Shown here one piece after another: positions 1-24,124 of a DNA stretch of 64,000 nt. Both the position numbers and the translations under genes were made by a program. Under the pieces are notes generated by a model. It was given only the letters and a program-made list of their open reading frames with translations, had not been told where the DNA came from and did not search any database. Source of the stretch: Atrichornis clamosus (taxonomy: Eukaryota > Chordata > Aves > Passeriformes > Menuridae); assembly GCA_013400975.1 (NCBI GenBank), contig WBMZ01000334.1:124001-188000 (forward strand), read 5' to 3'. Each line of letters begins with the position of its first letter. Positions within the stretch are counted from its first letter, which is position 1.

Positions 1-939
1 AATACGGATCTAGGAATAATAAACCATGAATGTAATAAATATTGCCAACAATGCCCTGATTCATCTCATCTAAATATATCTACATACACAGATGGGCACA
101 CAGAGTGCTGACATCTGTAACTGTGTGTCGTGGTTTTGCTAGACCTGGTCTAGCAAAACCACGACACTGTGCTAGTCATCTTGGGCTCCCTTTGCAGGTA
201 ACAGAGGACAACAGTAATTGCTGGAATGCTTTTGTTAGACTTTTTTTCATTGTCCACCACCACAGTGCACACTCCAGCCTGGTACTGAGGCTGCTGTCAC
301 AACATGCATGTGCCTGACTTCACTGGAGTTCTCTGTTAGAGCAGTGCTCTGCCAGTGTACTCGTTACAGAATGTGGCCATAATAGAGGGAAGCTCTGCTG
401 GCTCTTCCAGAACTGAAGAGATTCCCTAGCAAATATAATTACATAATCACATTTTTCAGCTTTACAATAGCAGTGTTGCATTACATAAATACTGCAAGGA
501 TATGTTAAAACAGAGGTACACCTTGCCCATTATCCTGGATTTTGACAGTGACCAGGAGAGGGAGTCTAGGGGACAGTGCAAATACTCAGAATGATCTCTC
601 AGCCTCTAGTAATCTGTCACTCACAGAGGTCTTAAAACACAATCAGCACCTCTGTGTTAAAGAGCCCATGATAGATTTCCTCATCTCTAAACTCACTTCT
701 GAACCACATAAATCCGCAATAGTCTCACACCCATGAGGTAAGACGCTTCACAGCTATGTGGCATATAAACAATGACCTCCTTTTGTTTGTTTGGCATTTG
801 ACAGCTTCATTTAGTATTTCCTTGTTCATGTATTGGAGAAACTGGATCACTGTTAGTAATCCAACAGTGCAATTCCACAGTGACATAGTTCCACTGCTGA
901 ACTGTCATTAAGGTTGCGCTAGCCTGACTGGATACATAC
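1..939 (-). other. INPP4A: INPP4A intron, left part (runs off the window)
   Basis: This is the intron that follows the exon ending at 940. I looked on the minus strand for the next INPP4A exon, which should continue after the NEQQTLAE motif, and did not find it, so that exon lies outside the window. The only structure seen is the palindromic insertion near 126-166, listed separately. Short open frames here resemble no family I know. Confidence 0.75.
121..171. mobile_element. 41-bp perfect palindrome with TG...CA ends and 5-bp direct repeats
   Basis: Positions 126-145 and 147-166 are perfect reverse complements around a single T at 146; pairing extends one more base to 125/167. The unit begins TGTCGTGG and ends CCACGACA. 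It is flanked by the direct repeat CTGTG at 121-125 and 167-171. TG...CA ends with a 5-bp duplication are the signature of LTR-retroelement integration, so this could be a drastically shortened LTR remnant or an insertion of joined LTR ends. A chance hairpin or an assembly fold-back are alternatives. There is no coding content. Confidence 0.6.
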
Positions 940-1080
940 TTCTCTGCTAGGGTTTGCTGCTCATTGATTCCCACGTTGAAAAGAACAGGCTGAACCCTCA
1001 GTAACATTCCACTTTGAATCTCACGTGGCAGCAAATCAAACAAGGCGCTTGGCAGAGGGATCCTCACGTTAAATCCATCA
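940..1080 (-). CDS. INPP4A: INPP4A coding exon, about residues 766-813 (last exon in window)
   Basis: The minus-strand exon is bounded by a TTTTCAG acceptor and a GTATGT donor. It completes an Arg codon, then reads [20 protein letters not shown] and ends with the motif [11 protein letters not shown] plus two bases of the next codon. This motif is shared by INPP4A and INPP4B and sits shortly before the phosphatase domain. The CX5R catalytic motif, which in this family lies about 100 residues further on, is not in the window, so the gene is cut by the window edge rather than truncated. The exon is 141 nt and enters and leaves in phase 2. Confidence 0.95.
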
Positions 1081-2622
<1,542 letters not shown>

Positions 2623-3038
2623 TCATGTGTAAGAGGGTGCCATAAAATCTGTCACACAGATGCTCTTTTCTCTTAAACATCACTCTTCTTTTCCTTGCAG
2701 CTGAAGAGAGACAACCAACCAACAAAACCCCAAAACATTCAAAAAATCAGATTCAAGGCATGCTGCCGTCATCTCACAAGCTGTCTCAAAGTGGGACTGC
2801 TGTAGATCTCACACCTATTTGTTTTCTGAACATGATCACTTGTGGTAGTGATGCCTGAATGATTTTTGCTTTTATTCTTCATGTATTCATAGCTCTATAG
2901 ATCATTACTATACAGTTATAGTTTTTTCTTTAACTTTAGGCCCTCAGTAACTTTCCTTTTAAGTAAACAAATTCCTTAGGACCATGCCTGCTTTAAGTTT
3001 CCTCTGGGAGCCAAGCACAAGACACCATCCCAATACAT

Positions 3039-3158
3039 CCTCTCGTAACAACAGGTGTCTTCTAGAGACATTTTCTCGAAACAACTGGGGAAGAGAGACA
3101 CAACTAACACCCTTTTTCTCATAACAATTAATACCTTCCTGAAGGCTTTCTCATAACA
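3039..3158. repeat. Four degenerate copies of a 12-mer, about 32-43 bp apart
   Basis: On the minus strand the motif TGTTAYGAGARR recurs at 3147-3158, 3115-3126, 3072-3083 (as TGTTTCGAGAAA) and 3039-3050. Start-to-start spacings are 33, 43 and 32 bp, so it looks like a decayed tandem repeat of about 32 bp with one 10-bp insertion. On the plus strand a TATAAAA motif follows at 3264-3270. Repeats upstream of a TATA box are seen in some LTR promoters, but no LTR ends were found, so the class is unknown. Confidence 0.5.
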
Positions 3159-3314
3159 CATGCTACCTCTAACAGAGAAAGGTGATTGGAGGCTCATGTC
3201 AAGCACTTCAGGATCTGTATTCCTAATTGGAGGTTGCAGTTTGGTTGTGCTATTTGGTAACCTTATAAAACCAGCACTTTTCTCTGTATCACGTGTGCAT
3301 CTCGGGGGGACATT

Positions 3315-3376
3315 CTCAGCAAATCGTGCACCATGGAAAGCTTCCANCTCAGCAAATACCATGGAAAGCTTCCATT
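3315..3376. other. Single N inside a near-duplicate: probable contig join
   Basis: The base at 3347 is N. The roughly 32 bases before it and the 27 bases after it both run from CTCAGCAAAT to CCATGGAAAGCTTCCA; they differ by a small deletion. Duplicated sequence on both sides of a lone N is what unmerged overlapping contig ends look like. A true short tandem duplication is the alternative. It lies in an intron and affects no exon. Confidence 0.65.
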
Positions 3377-3906
3377 AAAAGGTAACCCTATTTTATCAGA
3401 TAACCTTGTCCAGCCTTTGATTTAAGTAGGACCGAGAAGGTTACAGTAGGGTCTACAACTTATGAATTACAAAAGACTCTCCTTAGAGAATTGTTTCAGT
3501 TTTAGACAAAAAAAGAAACACAGATAGGTTCAGGCCAAGAATTTTGACAGTATGAATAAATTAAAAATTACATTTGAGAAAGCTTAAAAATGCAGCATGT
3601 GTTTTTATTATGCAGAATCAAACTCTGGTGTTACAATATATTCAGAACAAGATCCTGAAGAGCTAGCACTAAGTTCAGTACTATGATCTAAGATTAATAC
3701 TAGTCTTAATTCACTGTCAGCAAAAGAATTTCGCAGGTGATTGCCATATACTATATACACGTGTCTGACTGTTACAGAATTTAACAGAAGAGAATAAAGT
3801 TCTGATCATGATGGGTAAACATATTTGAAGTACTGAGTTTTTAAAAATCATTGGCAATATGAAGAGGGATTTATAAAGAAAAATTCCCTGATTTTATCCC
3901 TATGAG

Positions 3907-4190
3907 ATCATAGAATCAAAGAATCATTAAGGTTGGAAAAAACCTCTAAGATCACTAAGTCCAACTGTCAATCCAGTACCACCACCATGTACACCACTAA
4001 ACCATGTCCTCAAGGGCCATATCCACACATTTTTTTAACACTTCCAGGGGTGGTGACTCCACCACTTTCCAGGTCAGCCCATTCCAGGTCTCGACAACCC
4101 TTTTCATGACGAAATTTTTCCTAATATCTGATCTAAACCTCCTCTGGTGCAACTTGAGGACATTTCTTCTCATCTTTCACTTGTTTTACA
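3907..4190 (-). mobile_element. CR1 LINE fragment, 3' end
   Basis: The plus strand starts with ATCATAGAATCAAAGAATCA, the reverse complement of the CR1 3' terminal ATTCTATGAT repeats. It continues with the usual GGTTGGAA, a AAGATCAC...AAGTCCAACT stretch and CCTAATATCTGATCTAAACC, which are standard in reverse-oriented avian CR1 3' ends. The element therefore lies on the minus strand, the same orientation as INPP4A. It is 5'-truncated and no reverse transcriptase reading frame remains. Confidence 0.9.
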
Positions 4191-4863
4191 TTTTTGATAC
4201 TACCTTTTGGGATAAAAGCCCTGCCAAATGATGTCTAAGAGATAAACTGTTTGAAATAAATGAACAAGATGGTTATTTCATGGAAAAGCAGACACACTAC
4301 AGAAGTGTAGTGGGCAGAAGATATGTGGAAGTTTTTTAGTGTAGACACCTGCTAGTCAGTGTCTGACACAGGAGATTCCAGCAAGTCCAGAAACAAAACT
4401 TCCAGGAAAAGAAACAGAACTCATTTCTTTTCCCAGAGCTGGACTTTTCTCCATAGATACCACATGTCCTGTTGGGTTTCTCAATGCAGAAAACAACAAA
4501 AGGTAGTTGAGGGAATACACTTGCTGCTCACAGGCCTTTTTGTCCCCCCCTTTCACATCTTACTTCTGCTTTAGCTTGGTGGCACTGGAAGGTAAAGGTT
4601 GTTTCTGTGTACAGCAGTATATTTTCATTATTTCTGGAATCATTTTTTCTTTAAACAGTGAATGTATATCCAAGGGGACACCTAATTTATATATTGTCAA
4701 ATGTATGCAAGTAACTAGTAAGAACAGGACAGTACAGCTTGTGAGGGGAAATCAGTGTCAAACCTGAGATCTGAAAAATTCTGAAGACAGTAACCCTTCA
4801 TAATTGATATAAACCCCACCAAATGTGCAAGTGAAATCAAGTCATGCACATTTGCTTGCTTAC

Positions 4864-5036
4864 AGTCTGGCAGAAGACAACATCCCTGCGATACTGAAGG
4901 CTCAGGCAGAGCCCTATTGTCGGGGCGCTGTCCTGCATTAATAAAAAGACCATGGCTTTCTTTGCCTTGTCACTCATCATGGCTACGCAGTCAGTGAGTG
5001 TGGTCAGCAAGGGATAAAGAGCTTCACTCCATTCAC
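4864..5036 (-). CDS. INPP4A: INPP4A coding exon, about residues 625-682
   Basis: The minus strand reads [20 protein letters not shown] then [18 protein letters not shown] and, after TIGLCLSLQ, ends [10 protein letters not shown] before a GTAAGC donor. It begins with the last two bases of a codon, so either the exon ending at 11430 or the 33-nt cassette exon can join in frame: the split codon becomes Ser without the cassette and Gly with it. Human INPP4A has Gly here, which supports cassette inclusion as a normal form. 173 nt, phase 1 to 0. Confidence 0.95.
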
Positions 5037-8000
5037 CTGGTTAAAAGAAAAAAAAATTAGCAGCACTGGAAGCACTTTATTTGAAACAAACACAAACATT
5101 AAGAAGAAACTTCCCATTGCAAGTCAAAGTTGTTGATAATTCACATTTAGAGCTCATTTTATTTTGGCTGGATGGTTATTCCCCACTTGGTAATAATTAA
5201 GTAATCTTACAGAGTGGTTAGTGCATGAGGAAAATATGGAGAATTTGACTCTGTAAGGCTGTTATGACTTTCCAGACGATGTAAAAGTTACCAGAATTTG
5301 TGCTCACACAACAGGCCATACAATAGCTGATTTGGAAATCATAACAGAAACATGAATAACTATATACAGAAGTGTATATAACTGCATGTTCATGTTCAAA
5401 CACACCCTTTCACTGTGCATACATGGACAAACAGTCTGGAGTCCACTGTATTACAGAAATAGTGAACATCTGCTTAGCCATTTCTGTCAATGAGATGTCT
5501 CCCAAGTATCTTGCCTTTGAATCTTTTGTGGACTCACAGATGCATCATTCAAGTGCCTCACCACCTTATTGATCCTTATTGCTCCTCAGTGAGGCATGAT
5601 GGCTACTTCCTATTTGCAGCTAAGAATAATAAGGCAGAGAGGTGAGGAATTCTTGTAGAAAGAGAAAACACTCTTTTAAGTGTTTTCTGTCTCCTGAGTA
5701 GTTTTAAAGGCTCTAACATAACTAACAAGAAATATTAAATAGAGTGATTTAGATGGGAGTCATCCAGATGCTTGTATTTTGGAGCTCTTCTTCCACTGAA
5801 ATACACAAGATATGACCCAGAGGGATTCTGCTCAAGGTTCTACACAGGAAGCACCGAAATTACACTGAGTCGTCCTAGTCCTATTTTAGTACCCCAAATA
5901 TTGTGCCATTCCTTTCCCCTAAAAGAAAGCTCAGCCTTAGAATATCCCACATGCTCATTTTCTTTTCCTTCCTTCTTTCATCTTTTGTCTTAATCAACCA
6001 CCAATTTAAAAAAACATTTCCACAAGCCTATAAAAAATTATTCAGATGCCATACTGTGCATACAAACTCATTCTCTCTGCAATATAAAAAGAAAATAGAA
6101 CAGGGGTTTGGTTTTGCCCTCCTTAATGTAAGGTTGAAATGCAAGAACACTTCTCTTTTAAAAGAGAAGGACAATGTGTTTTATTTTTAAAAAGCTCTAG
6201 AGCTCACAAACAGAACACACAACTCCCAGCCCATCTGGCTGTAGGAACAAGGCAACATACAGAGCAGACACTTGAAGCCCCTGACAGGAAGTTGTTTGGG
6301 ATTTTAACTCAAAGGCAGGACTAAAAGTCAGTAATGAGAAATGTTTCTTTGATGACCAGCTAAAGAGGGGAACTCCGTAAGTCTGCTAACAGAAACACAA
6401 CTGACAAGATTAACAGAAATATCCTTTTGGCTTTTGTTCCATGCAGTATATAGATAACCTAATAAACTAAAAGAGGAAGTCGTTTGACTCTGTTCCACTG
6501 CCATAAAAAAAGCAGGAAAGATCAAACAACAGGCGAAGAATTACAGCTTGTCTTTTATATTCTATTGAATATTTTATCTCAAAATGAGTCAGATGCCATA
6601 ACATGGCCTTGCAAACACTTAGAAAGCAAATTACAGATGATACTAACAGTGTTTCTCTTGTTGCATTTAAGAGCTTTTCTATAAGCAAATGAGAATGACA
6701 AAAAGAACTGAAAATATTTTCCAGCACATCATCTCATTGTCTGGATGTACATACATGTAAATAGTTACTAACTTAGAGGAGATTTAAAACTGTAGTGTGT
6801 CTGACAGCACTTCATTTGAAAGATATTTTTATCTGTGGTATCATAATGTACATTGGTGAAGATAATGCAATTATTAGAAGGGTCTTTTTCTCCCAACACT
6901 CACATACAATGCAGGGGCTCATCCAGGGTAGGGAGTAAAAATCCTCCGTGCAGTGTATTCTCTTAGTTTAAAATACTGGCCATGAAAAAACAAACCCTTG
7001 CCAGTCTGCAAAGTTTTGAATGCTTTTTGCTACCTACTTCACTTCACAGAGGTGTGACCTGTGTTCTTTTATTTATTAGTCAATGGTAGTTGCTATTAAC
7101 AGTAAACAGGAATAAAAGGAATTGCACTCCCAGTCGCAAACTAGGTTGGAACAAGGTAGGGATGTTGGGAAGGCCTGTGGGTTCACACAGCGAACCTTCT
7201 CTGACTATACACCACTGACTACTTCATTAAAAAATAATGTCTTGTTAAGAGAACCGAATACATAAAGCCTGTAGAGTGTAATGTCAGGTGGGAAAAGTTC
7301 TTGCTTTTTTCCCTCTAAGAGTCTCTCCTCTCCAAAGCAATACAAATATTATTAAAACAGCTGTCCTCCAGAGCCTTGAAAAGGTATTTTTAGTCTTTTC
7401 ATATTAAAAAGATCTAGCATCCATAAATCAAAGTACTGGGCACCCACAGCTGCCCTTGGTTTAGTTCAGGGTTGCAACGACTCATGCCCTCTAAAAAAAT
7501 ATTAAGTAAGTGGTAGTTACTTAGCCCTGAGCCAGTAAAATATAATCAACAACCCACTTAAGCAAGCACTGAAGCGCTTCACTACACTGCAGCTTCAGCC
7601 ACTGAAGTTTAATATGCAGGTTTGGGTATATGGGTACTCAGTTGGGGTGACCTGACTGCTTTTAATTGCTCTGATCTTAAAAATAAATAAATAGCATATA
7701 TTTGTGTACCGCATTTGTACTTTGCAAAAACTAAATGGATGTTCCAAGAACTAATAACTCATGGACTCTTTCGCTGACTAAAAATATTCTCTAAGAGAGA
7801 GAAGGACACAGGGTGGATAGCTGAGAAGAACATTAATGCACTTTGTGAAGATGAAAATCATACCTGCACTGGGTTTTTCCCTTTGGTTACACTAAACCCA
7901 GGAATCCATGCTGCAACAGTTCAAAGTGAAGTTGAACCTTCACTGAACTCAGATTAAACTACTCTCAAACAGAAGAAACTACAGCCATCTATATGGGAGA

Positions 8001-8586
8001 AGGTGGTATTGAAGAGGCATTTACAAGGTCTGACTAATATGTAATCCAAGTGTACAGAAGTACAAGGACGGAAGAAAGAAGGCTAACACTGGGATGGGAC
8101 TTCTAAATCCTGTATCCTGAAACATTAGATTTGCAATCCCCAGCACTACTTGGTGTGTACCTGCAACAGAGATTTTCCACCAGCCTTATTGACTGCTCCA
8201 TGTCCTGCTCGAGTTCTCATTCAGAAAGAGCAACTCAATAGCATGAGTGAAAGGGCATGTCTGAAATGTCAGACTCCCACAGACTTCAATAACATTTGGA
8301 ACAGGTCTCAAACCATGGTCACCTACATCAGTTTGCTAAAACACATCAACTGGAGAAACCAAAGAGGCCATGAACAAGCACTTTCCCATATCTGGACATG
8401 AGAAATGACCAGATACCCACTGTACTCTTAGGAAACAATAACTTCTCAACAGCTTAGGTAACTCACGTGGTGTTGCAGAGCAGTACCATTTTTAAATGGT
8501 CAATCTTAAGGCCAGGCACTTGTTCAGTTAATTATGAACAAACCCCTGCAGTTTTCAGAAGAAGCAGAAGCCATGAATGCACATAC
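5037..8586 (-). other. INPP4A: INPP4A intron, 3.5 kb
   Basis: The intron between the cassette exon and the exon at 5036. It holds two small perfect inverted repeats (5663-5688 and 6150-6169). I see no interspersed repeat, RNA gene or other exon. Several open frames of 60-95 codons occur and look random. Confidence 0.75.
6150..6169. repeat. 20-bp perfect palindrome
   Basis: CTTCTCTTTT is followed directly by its exact reverse complement AAAAGAGAAG. It lies in an INPP4A intron and has no flanking duplication, so it is probably just a local palindrome of low complexity. Confidence 0.8.
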
Positions 8587-8619
8587 CTGGGGCAGATTCT
8601 TCCGGAGTGGGGCTGCAAT
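8587..8619 (-). CDS. INPP4A: INPP4A 33-nt cassette exon, about residues 614-625
   Basis: On the minus strand an acceptor CCATTTCTGTGCAG precedes, and a GTATGT donor follows, 33 bases that read CSPTPEESAP between two split codons (Asn, formed with the A from the exon at 11430, and Gly, formed with the GT of the exon at 5036). From memory the human protein has CSPPPEESSPGEW at the same place, which is a close match. Because the exon is a multiple of three with phase 1 on both sides, it can be included or skipped without a frame change. It extends the acidic Ser/Pro linker, a PEST-like region. It is too short for an ORF scan and was found by splice-site reading. Confidence 0.85.
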
Positions 8620-11429
8620 CTGCACAGAAATGGAGGGGCAACATGCATGATTAAGGAGCAGCAACACAGTCTAAATATAAGCAACTCAAATGCTCAATGC
8701 CAGGGTTCTCAAACATTTTCACTGAGTGAAGAGGAGCTCAGCAGAAATACTGTGTTGCCCACAGGCACTGAGGGCATGGGCTGTCTCCTCCACTCCATTG
8801 TTTCTGATCAGAGGAACACCTGGATGGGGACTTGGAGGAAAGCCAGTACCTGCTAGCTCAGAGGCTTGCTGTGGATTACCAGCAAGTGCACTGTCAATCC
8901 CCAGTGATCCACAGGGCACAATTTGAGAACCACTGGTTTACTGCAATTACCGATTAAGCTGGCAGTAAGGCTGCTAAACAGAAGAGCAAAAGACTAGCAG
9001 TAAGTTCAATGCACTTAACAGAAAATGACATTAAGGCACCCACAATGCAAGAGTAATAAAGAAACAGTACTTTGCTACCTTAGTCAAAATTCTGTCATAC
9101 AGTTTCTGAGATAATTAACACAAGCATTAGAATGTATATTAAGGGCTGAAACGTCACAGGTGAAGCCTGTGAGTATTCTACGCTCCCTTCAGTGGGAGGA
9201 TCAAGCTGTCAGATGAAAATACACTACAGTGCAATGCCAGTGGTAAAAAAATAATGTATACCCTGGTATAGCAAGTCTTGCATTAATGAAAAGTAGTTTA
9301 CTAAGCTAACAGGATTTAAACTTCTGTTGTTTATACCTAGATTCACTAGTCAATGAATTACACATTTGAACACAGCAACAGTAAATATAAAATTCAATAG
9401 TGTGTATCAGGACAATCAGCTCAGCTAGATAAACAGAACAAAACCTCTCAGTAAATTTAAATTCATCATGTTCACTAAAGAAACTATATGTCCCTATGTG
9501 ACTTTAGTAATGAATACCTAAGCCTGTAACATAATCACATTTGAAAATATTTTTTTAAGTTTCCCTTCTAACTATTTTAGGCAGGATTTTCTTTTACAAA
9601 CATTCATTTCTAGAGAGATCCTCTAAAGTCCTTCAGTAAAATTCTATTGTCTCTATCTTACCAATTATGGAACTATTTTGGTTTGCTGGTTTTTATATTG
9701 CTGTCAAAATATTTTCTGTCTGCTATCTGCTCAGTGTCATTTATTCAAAATTCAGAATCACTAACAGGAAAAACATTAGTTCTTTGAACACACAACAAGG
9801 AAAATGTTGTGATTCTGAACTTAGAGAAAGGATCTCCTTTGTCCTTCAATTCTGCTGCAGGTTCTGTCGGTTAAATGGAAAGATTTTTTTTCCTATTTTG
9901 GATGAACAGCAGGGAAAAGTTACAGGAATTCTTTGCACTAACAAAATCTTTGGTAGGTACATGCAGACAATTCCACTTTATATGGCATAAGTGTCAAGAT
10001 CCAGAGTAGGTTTAAAAGATCCACCAAAAATGGAAGAAAAATATTTTTCTAAGGTGTTTTCAGCATCAAATTGTCTTGGCAAAAGCTTCTGATATCACCC
10101 ACCAAAGATTTTTCTTGTTTTTTACTTATTAAAAATCCACAATACTAAATCATTTATGTGTATATGCATTGAAGGTTACTGATTAAACTTACTCATAAAT
10201 ACATATAAAACTTAATGTAAACTAGCTAGCAAACAAAAACATTTTATAGGTATCAAACTGGTAGAAGAAATTTACTCAAAAACTAATAGGGTACATATTC
10301 TGAAACAAGAACCAGCTCTCCTATTTCTTAATAATACACAAAAATGTCAGCCTAATCTAGAAAAACATGGTAGTCTAGGATACTAAACAAACTCTATTTA
10401 ATATATGCAAAGCTACACAAAAAGATATTAACATTTATTTTAACTTCTTTCTGCTTTCTTTTTCTTAAGGCACTGCCTTCCACTGCAACACTAACAATGT
10501 GATGGACATGAAGTCACAGACACACATAAGGGACAAAGGGCCATCAAACAATAAGACAGAACAGGAAAAAGGAAATGAGAACACAAATCAGTCTTTCTAG
10601 AGCTGAGCTCCACCCACCTGCGTTATTAAGTGGCCAAATCATAGTGACCACATGTAAAGAATGTAAGAACAAGTCAAATAAGTACATAAGTAAATGAAAT
10701 AATTCTGAAATTTAATGCACAGTTGCAAAACTGTCAACCTAAAATGATATGGATATCTTTCATTCACATGCTCGCAACCTTATGCTGGGTTCAATCCAGC
10801 ACCCACTTTAGCTCCAATTTTGAATGGATTATTATTGCACTGCCAGTTCTGACCTTCCAGCTACAAGAAGTCTAAATAGTTGAGTGCCTCAGCACCACTG
10901 CTTTAGATAATTTGGGTTAAAATTTGTTTAGAGGTCTATTAGGTTCATCCAAATTTGGCTCAACCTAATGGGACTGCATGCCTCTTCTCCTATGCTTTAG
11001 TAGTCCAGCTGGGACCATTAGTTTTTGAGTAGCGCCTGCACTTCCCTCATGTTTTATTTCTCTTTTAAAGAGATTTGCTGTAATAAGCTTTGGTTGCTGC
11101 AAAGAAGCTGAAGCCAACAGGAAAGCTACGAGAGGTGGTGCTTGACATATGATAACCCAGACAACTGTGTTACCAGCTTAAAACACACAGAATGTAAACT
11201 AAGTGCCACTGCCATCAATGGATTTGGCAATGACTTCAGTGGGACCAGGATTTCAAAATAAGTAACGGGCTTAGCAGCTCCCAGTACACCAATAGCTCTT
11301 TCTGCCCTACATCACTGCTTAACACCACCACTGAACTAAAAACACATGGAGGGATGTAAGGGAGGCTTAGGAATGATGCCAGCACACAGGAAGAGAGCAG
11401 CAGTGAGAAGCAGTGTCTGGCATACGCAC
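8620..11429 (-). other. INPP4A: INPP4A intron, 2.8 kb
   Basis: The intron upstream of the cassette exon. The old hAT-type element at 8701-8935 lies about 80 bases from the cassette acceptor. The rest, 8936-11429, shows no gene or repeat that I recognise. Confidence 0.75.
8701..8935. mobile_element. Old non-autonomous hAT (Charlie-like) DNA transposon
   Basis: The left end CAGGGTTCTCAAA (8701-8713) and the right end TTTGAGAACCACTG (8922-8935) are inverted repeats with one base missing on the left. CAGTGGTTCTCAA is the known terminal sequence of Charlie-group hAT elements. The body is 235 bp with no transposase frame, typical of a short non-autonomous copy. No clear 8-bp target duplication remains (CTCAATGC against GTTTACTG), which fits great age. 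Confidence 0.7.
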
Positions 11430-11703
11430 TTGTCTTTCTGAGAGAATGGCATGCACAGGATGGTGTGGATGAAGATGGTGGTGAGGATGATGAAGGTGGT
11501 GAGGATGATGAGGTCTCATTTAAATCTTCTGGATTTATCCAGTAGGCACGACTGTCCCGATTACCTTTCTTACTAGTACTGCTGATGTCGCACTGGAAGA
11601 CATCTTCACAGCTGTCACTTTGCAAGCGCTCCTTCTGGAGAAGTTTGTCCACTCTCTGTATGATACACTCCAGACTTTTGTCAACATTCAACCAAACTTT
11701 CTC
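11430..11703 (-). CDS. INPP4A: INPP4A coding exon with Ser/Pro-rich linker, about residues 523-614
   Basis: After the acceptor TTTTCTTTTAAG the exon reads [20 protein letters not shown] and then [23 protein letters not shown] and [11 protein letters not shown], which identifies INPP4A. It then enters a low-complexity stretch with two SSSSPP blocks and ends RKT plus one base. This is the variable linker of the protein; in mammals this part is also Ser/Pro-rich and differs between isoforms. The donor is GTGCGT, a weak site, with a competing GTATGC four bases on that would shift the frame. The chosen donor gives 274 nt, phase 0 to 1, and matches both possible downstream exons. Confidence 0.9.
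11476..11511 (-). repeat. INPP4A: 18-bp tandem repeat in coding sequence
   Basis: On the minus strand 11511-11494 and 11493-11476 are two copies of TCATCATCCTCACCACCW differing only at the last base. They encode serine runs separated by Pro-Pro pairs. In-frame 18-bp units can change copy number without breaking the frame, so linker length may vary between individuals or species. Confidence 0.85.
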
Positions 11704-19734
<8,031 letters not shown>

Positions 19735-19839
19735 CTGATCCTCCATCATCCTGGACTCTCATCCTCTGTATATGTAAATTCGTAGGAACAAATTCCAATT
19801 TTTTATCAGCTTTCAAGCTACTGGCTTTAAATGAAGGAC
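19735..19839 (-). CDS. INPP4A: INPP4A coding exon, about residues 317-352
   Basis: After a TTTCTCAG acceptor the exon reads [20 protein letters not shown] and [14 protein letters not shown] and ends with one base of an Asp codon before a GTATTT donor. [13 protein letters not shown] matches the INPP4B counterpart LEFVPINLHLQRM, which shows this is a shared structural block. 105 nt, phase 1 to 1, so in-frame skipping would be possible. Confidence 0.96.
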
Positions 19840-24033
<4,194 letters not shown>

Positions 24034-24124
24034 CAGATTTCAGTAGTGCATCCTTCCGTAATGAAGCATATTTGGATCTGATTCCTAAAGATTCTGTTAA
24101 ACTTTCATCAACTGGCAACACAGT
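24034..24124 (-). CDS. INPP4A: INPP4A coding exon, about residues 194-224
   Basis: This exon is too short to stand out as an open frame and was found from splice sites. A TTTTGTTCAG acceptor is followed by [20 protein letters not shown] and [10 protein letters not shown] plus one base, then a GTAAGC donor. The human counterpart reads [20 protein letters not shown]. It links the C2 domain to the central region. 91 nt, phase 0 to 1, which fits both neighbours exactly. Confidence 0.95.

Noticed and set aside
2976..3362. 128-codon minus-strand open frame
   Set aside because: It spans the degenerate 12-mer repeats and the N-flanking duplication, and its sequence resembles no protein. It is repeat-derived.
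5663..5688. 10-bp perfect stem with 6-base loop
   Set aside because: Short and AT-rich; such hairpins are expected by chance in a window this large.
10785..10806. tRNA-like T-arm (GCTGGGTTCAATCCAGC)
   Set aside because: A 5-bp stem with a 7-base loop is present, but no A box, anticodon arm or acceptor stem could be found upstream. A chance hairpin is more likely.
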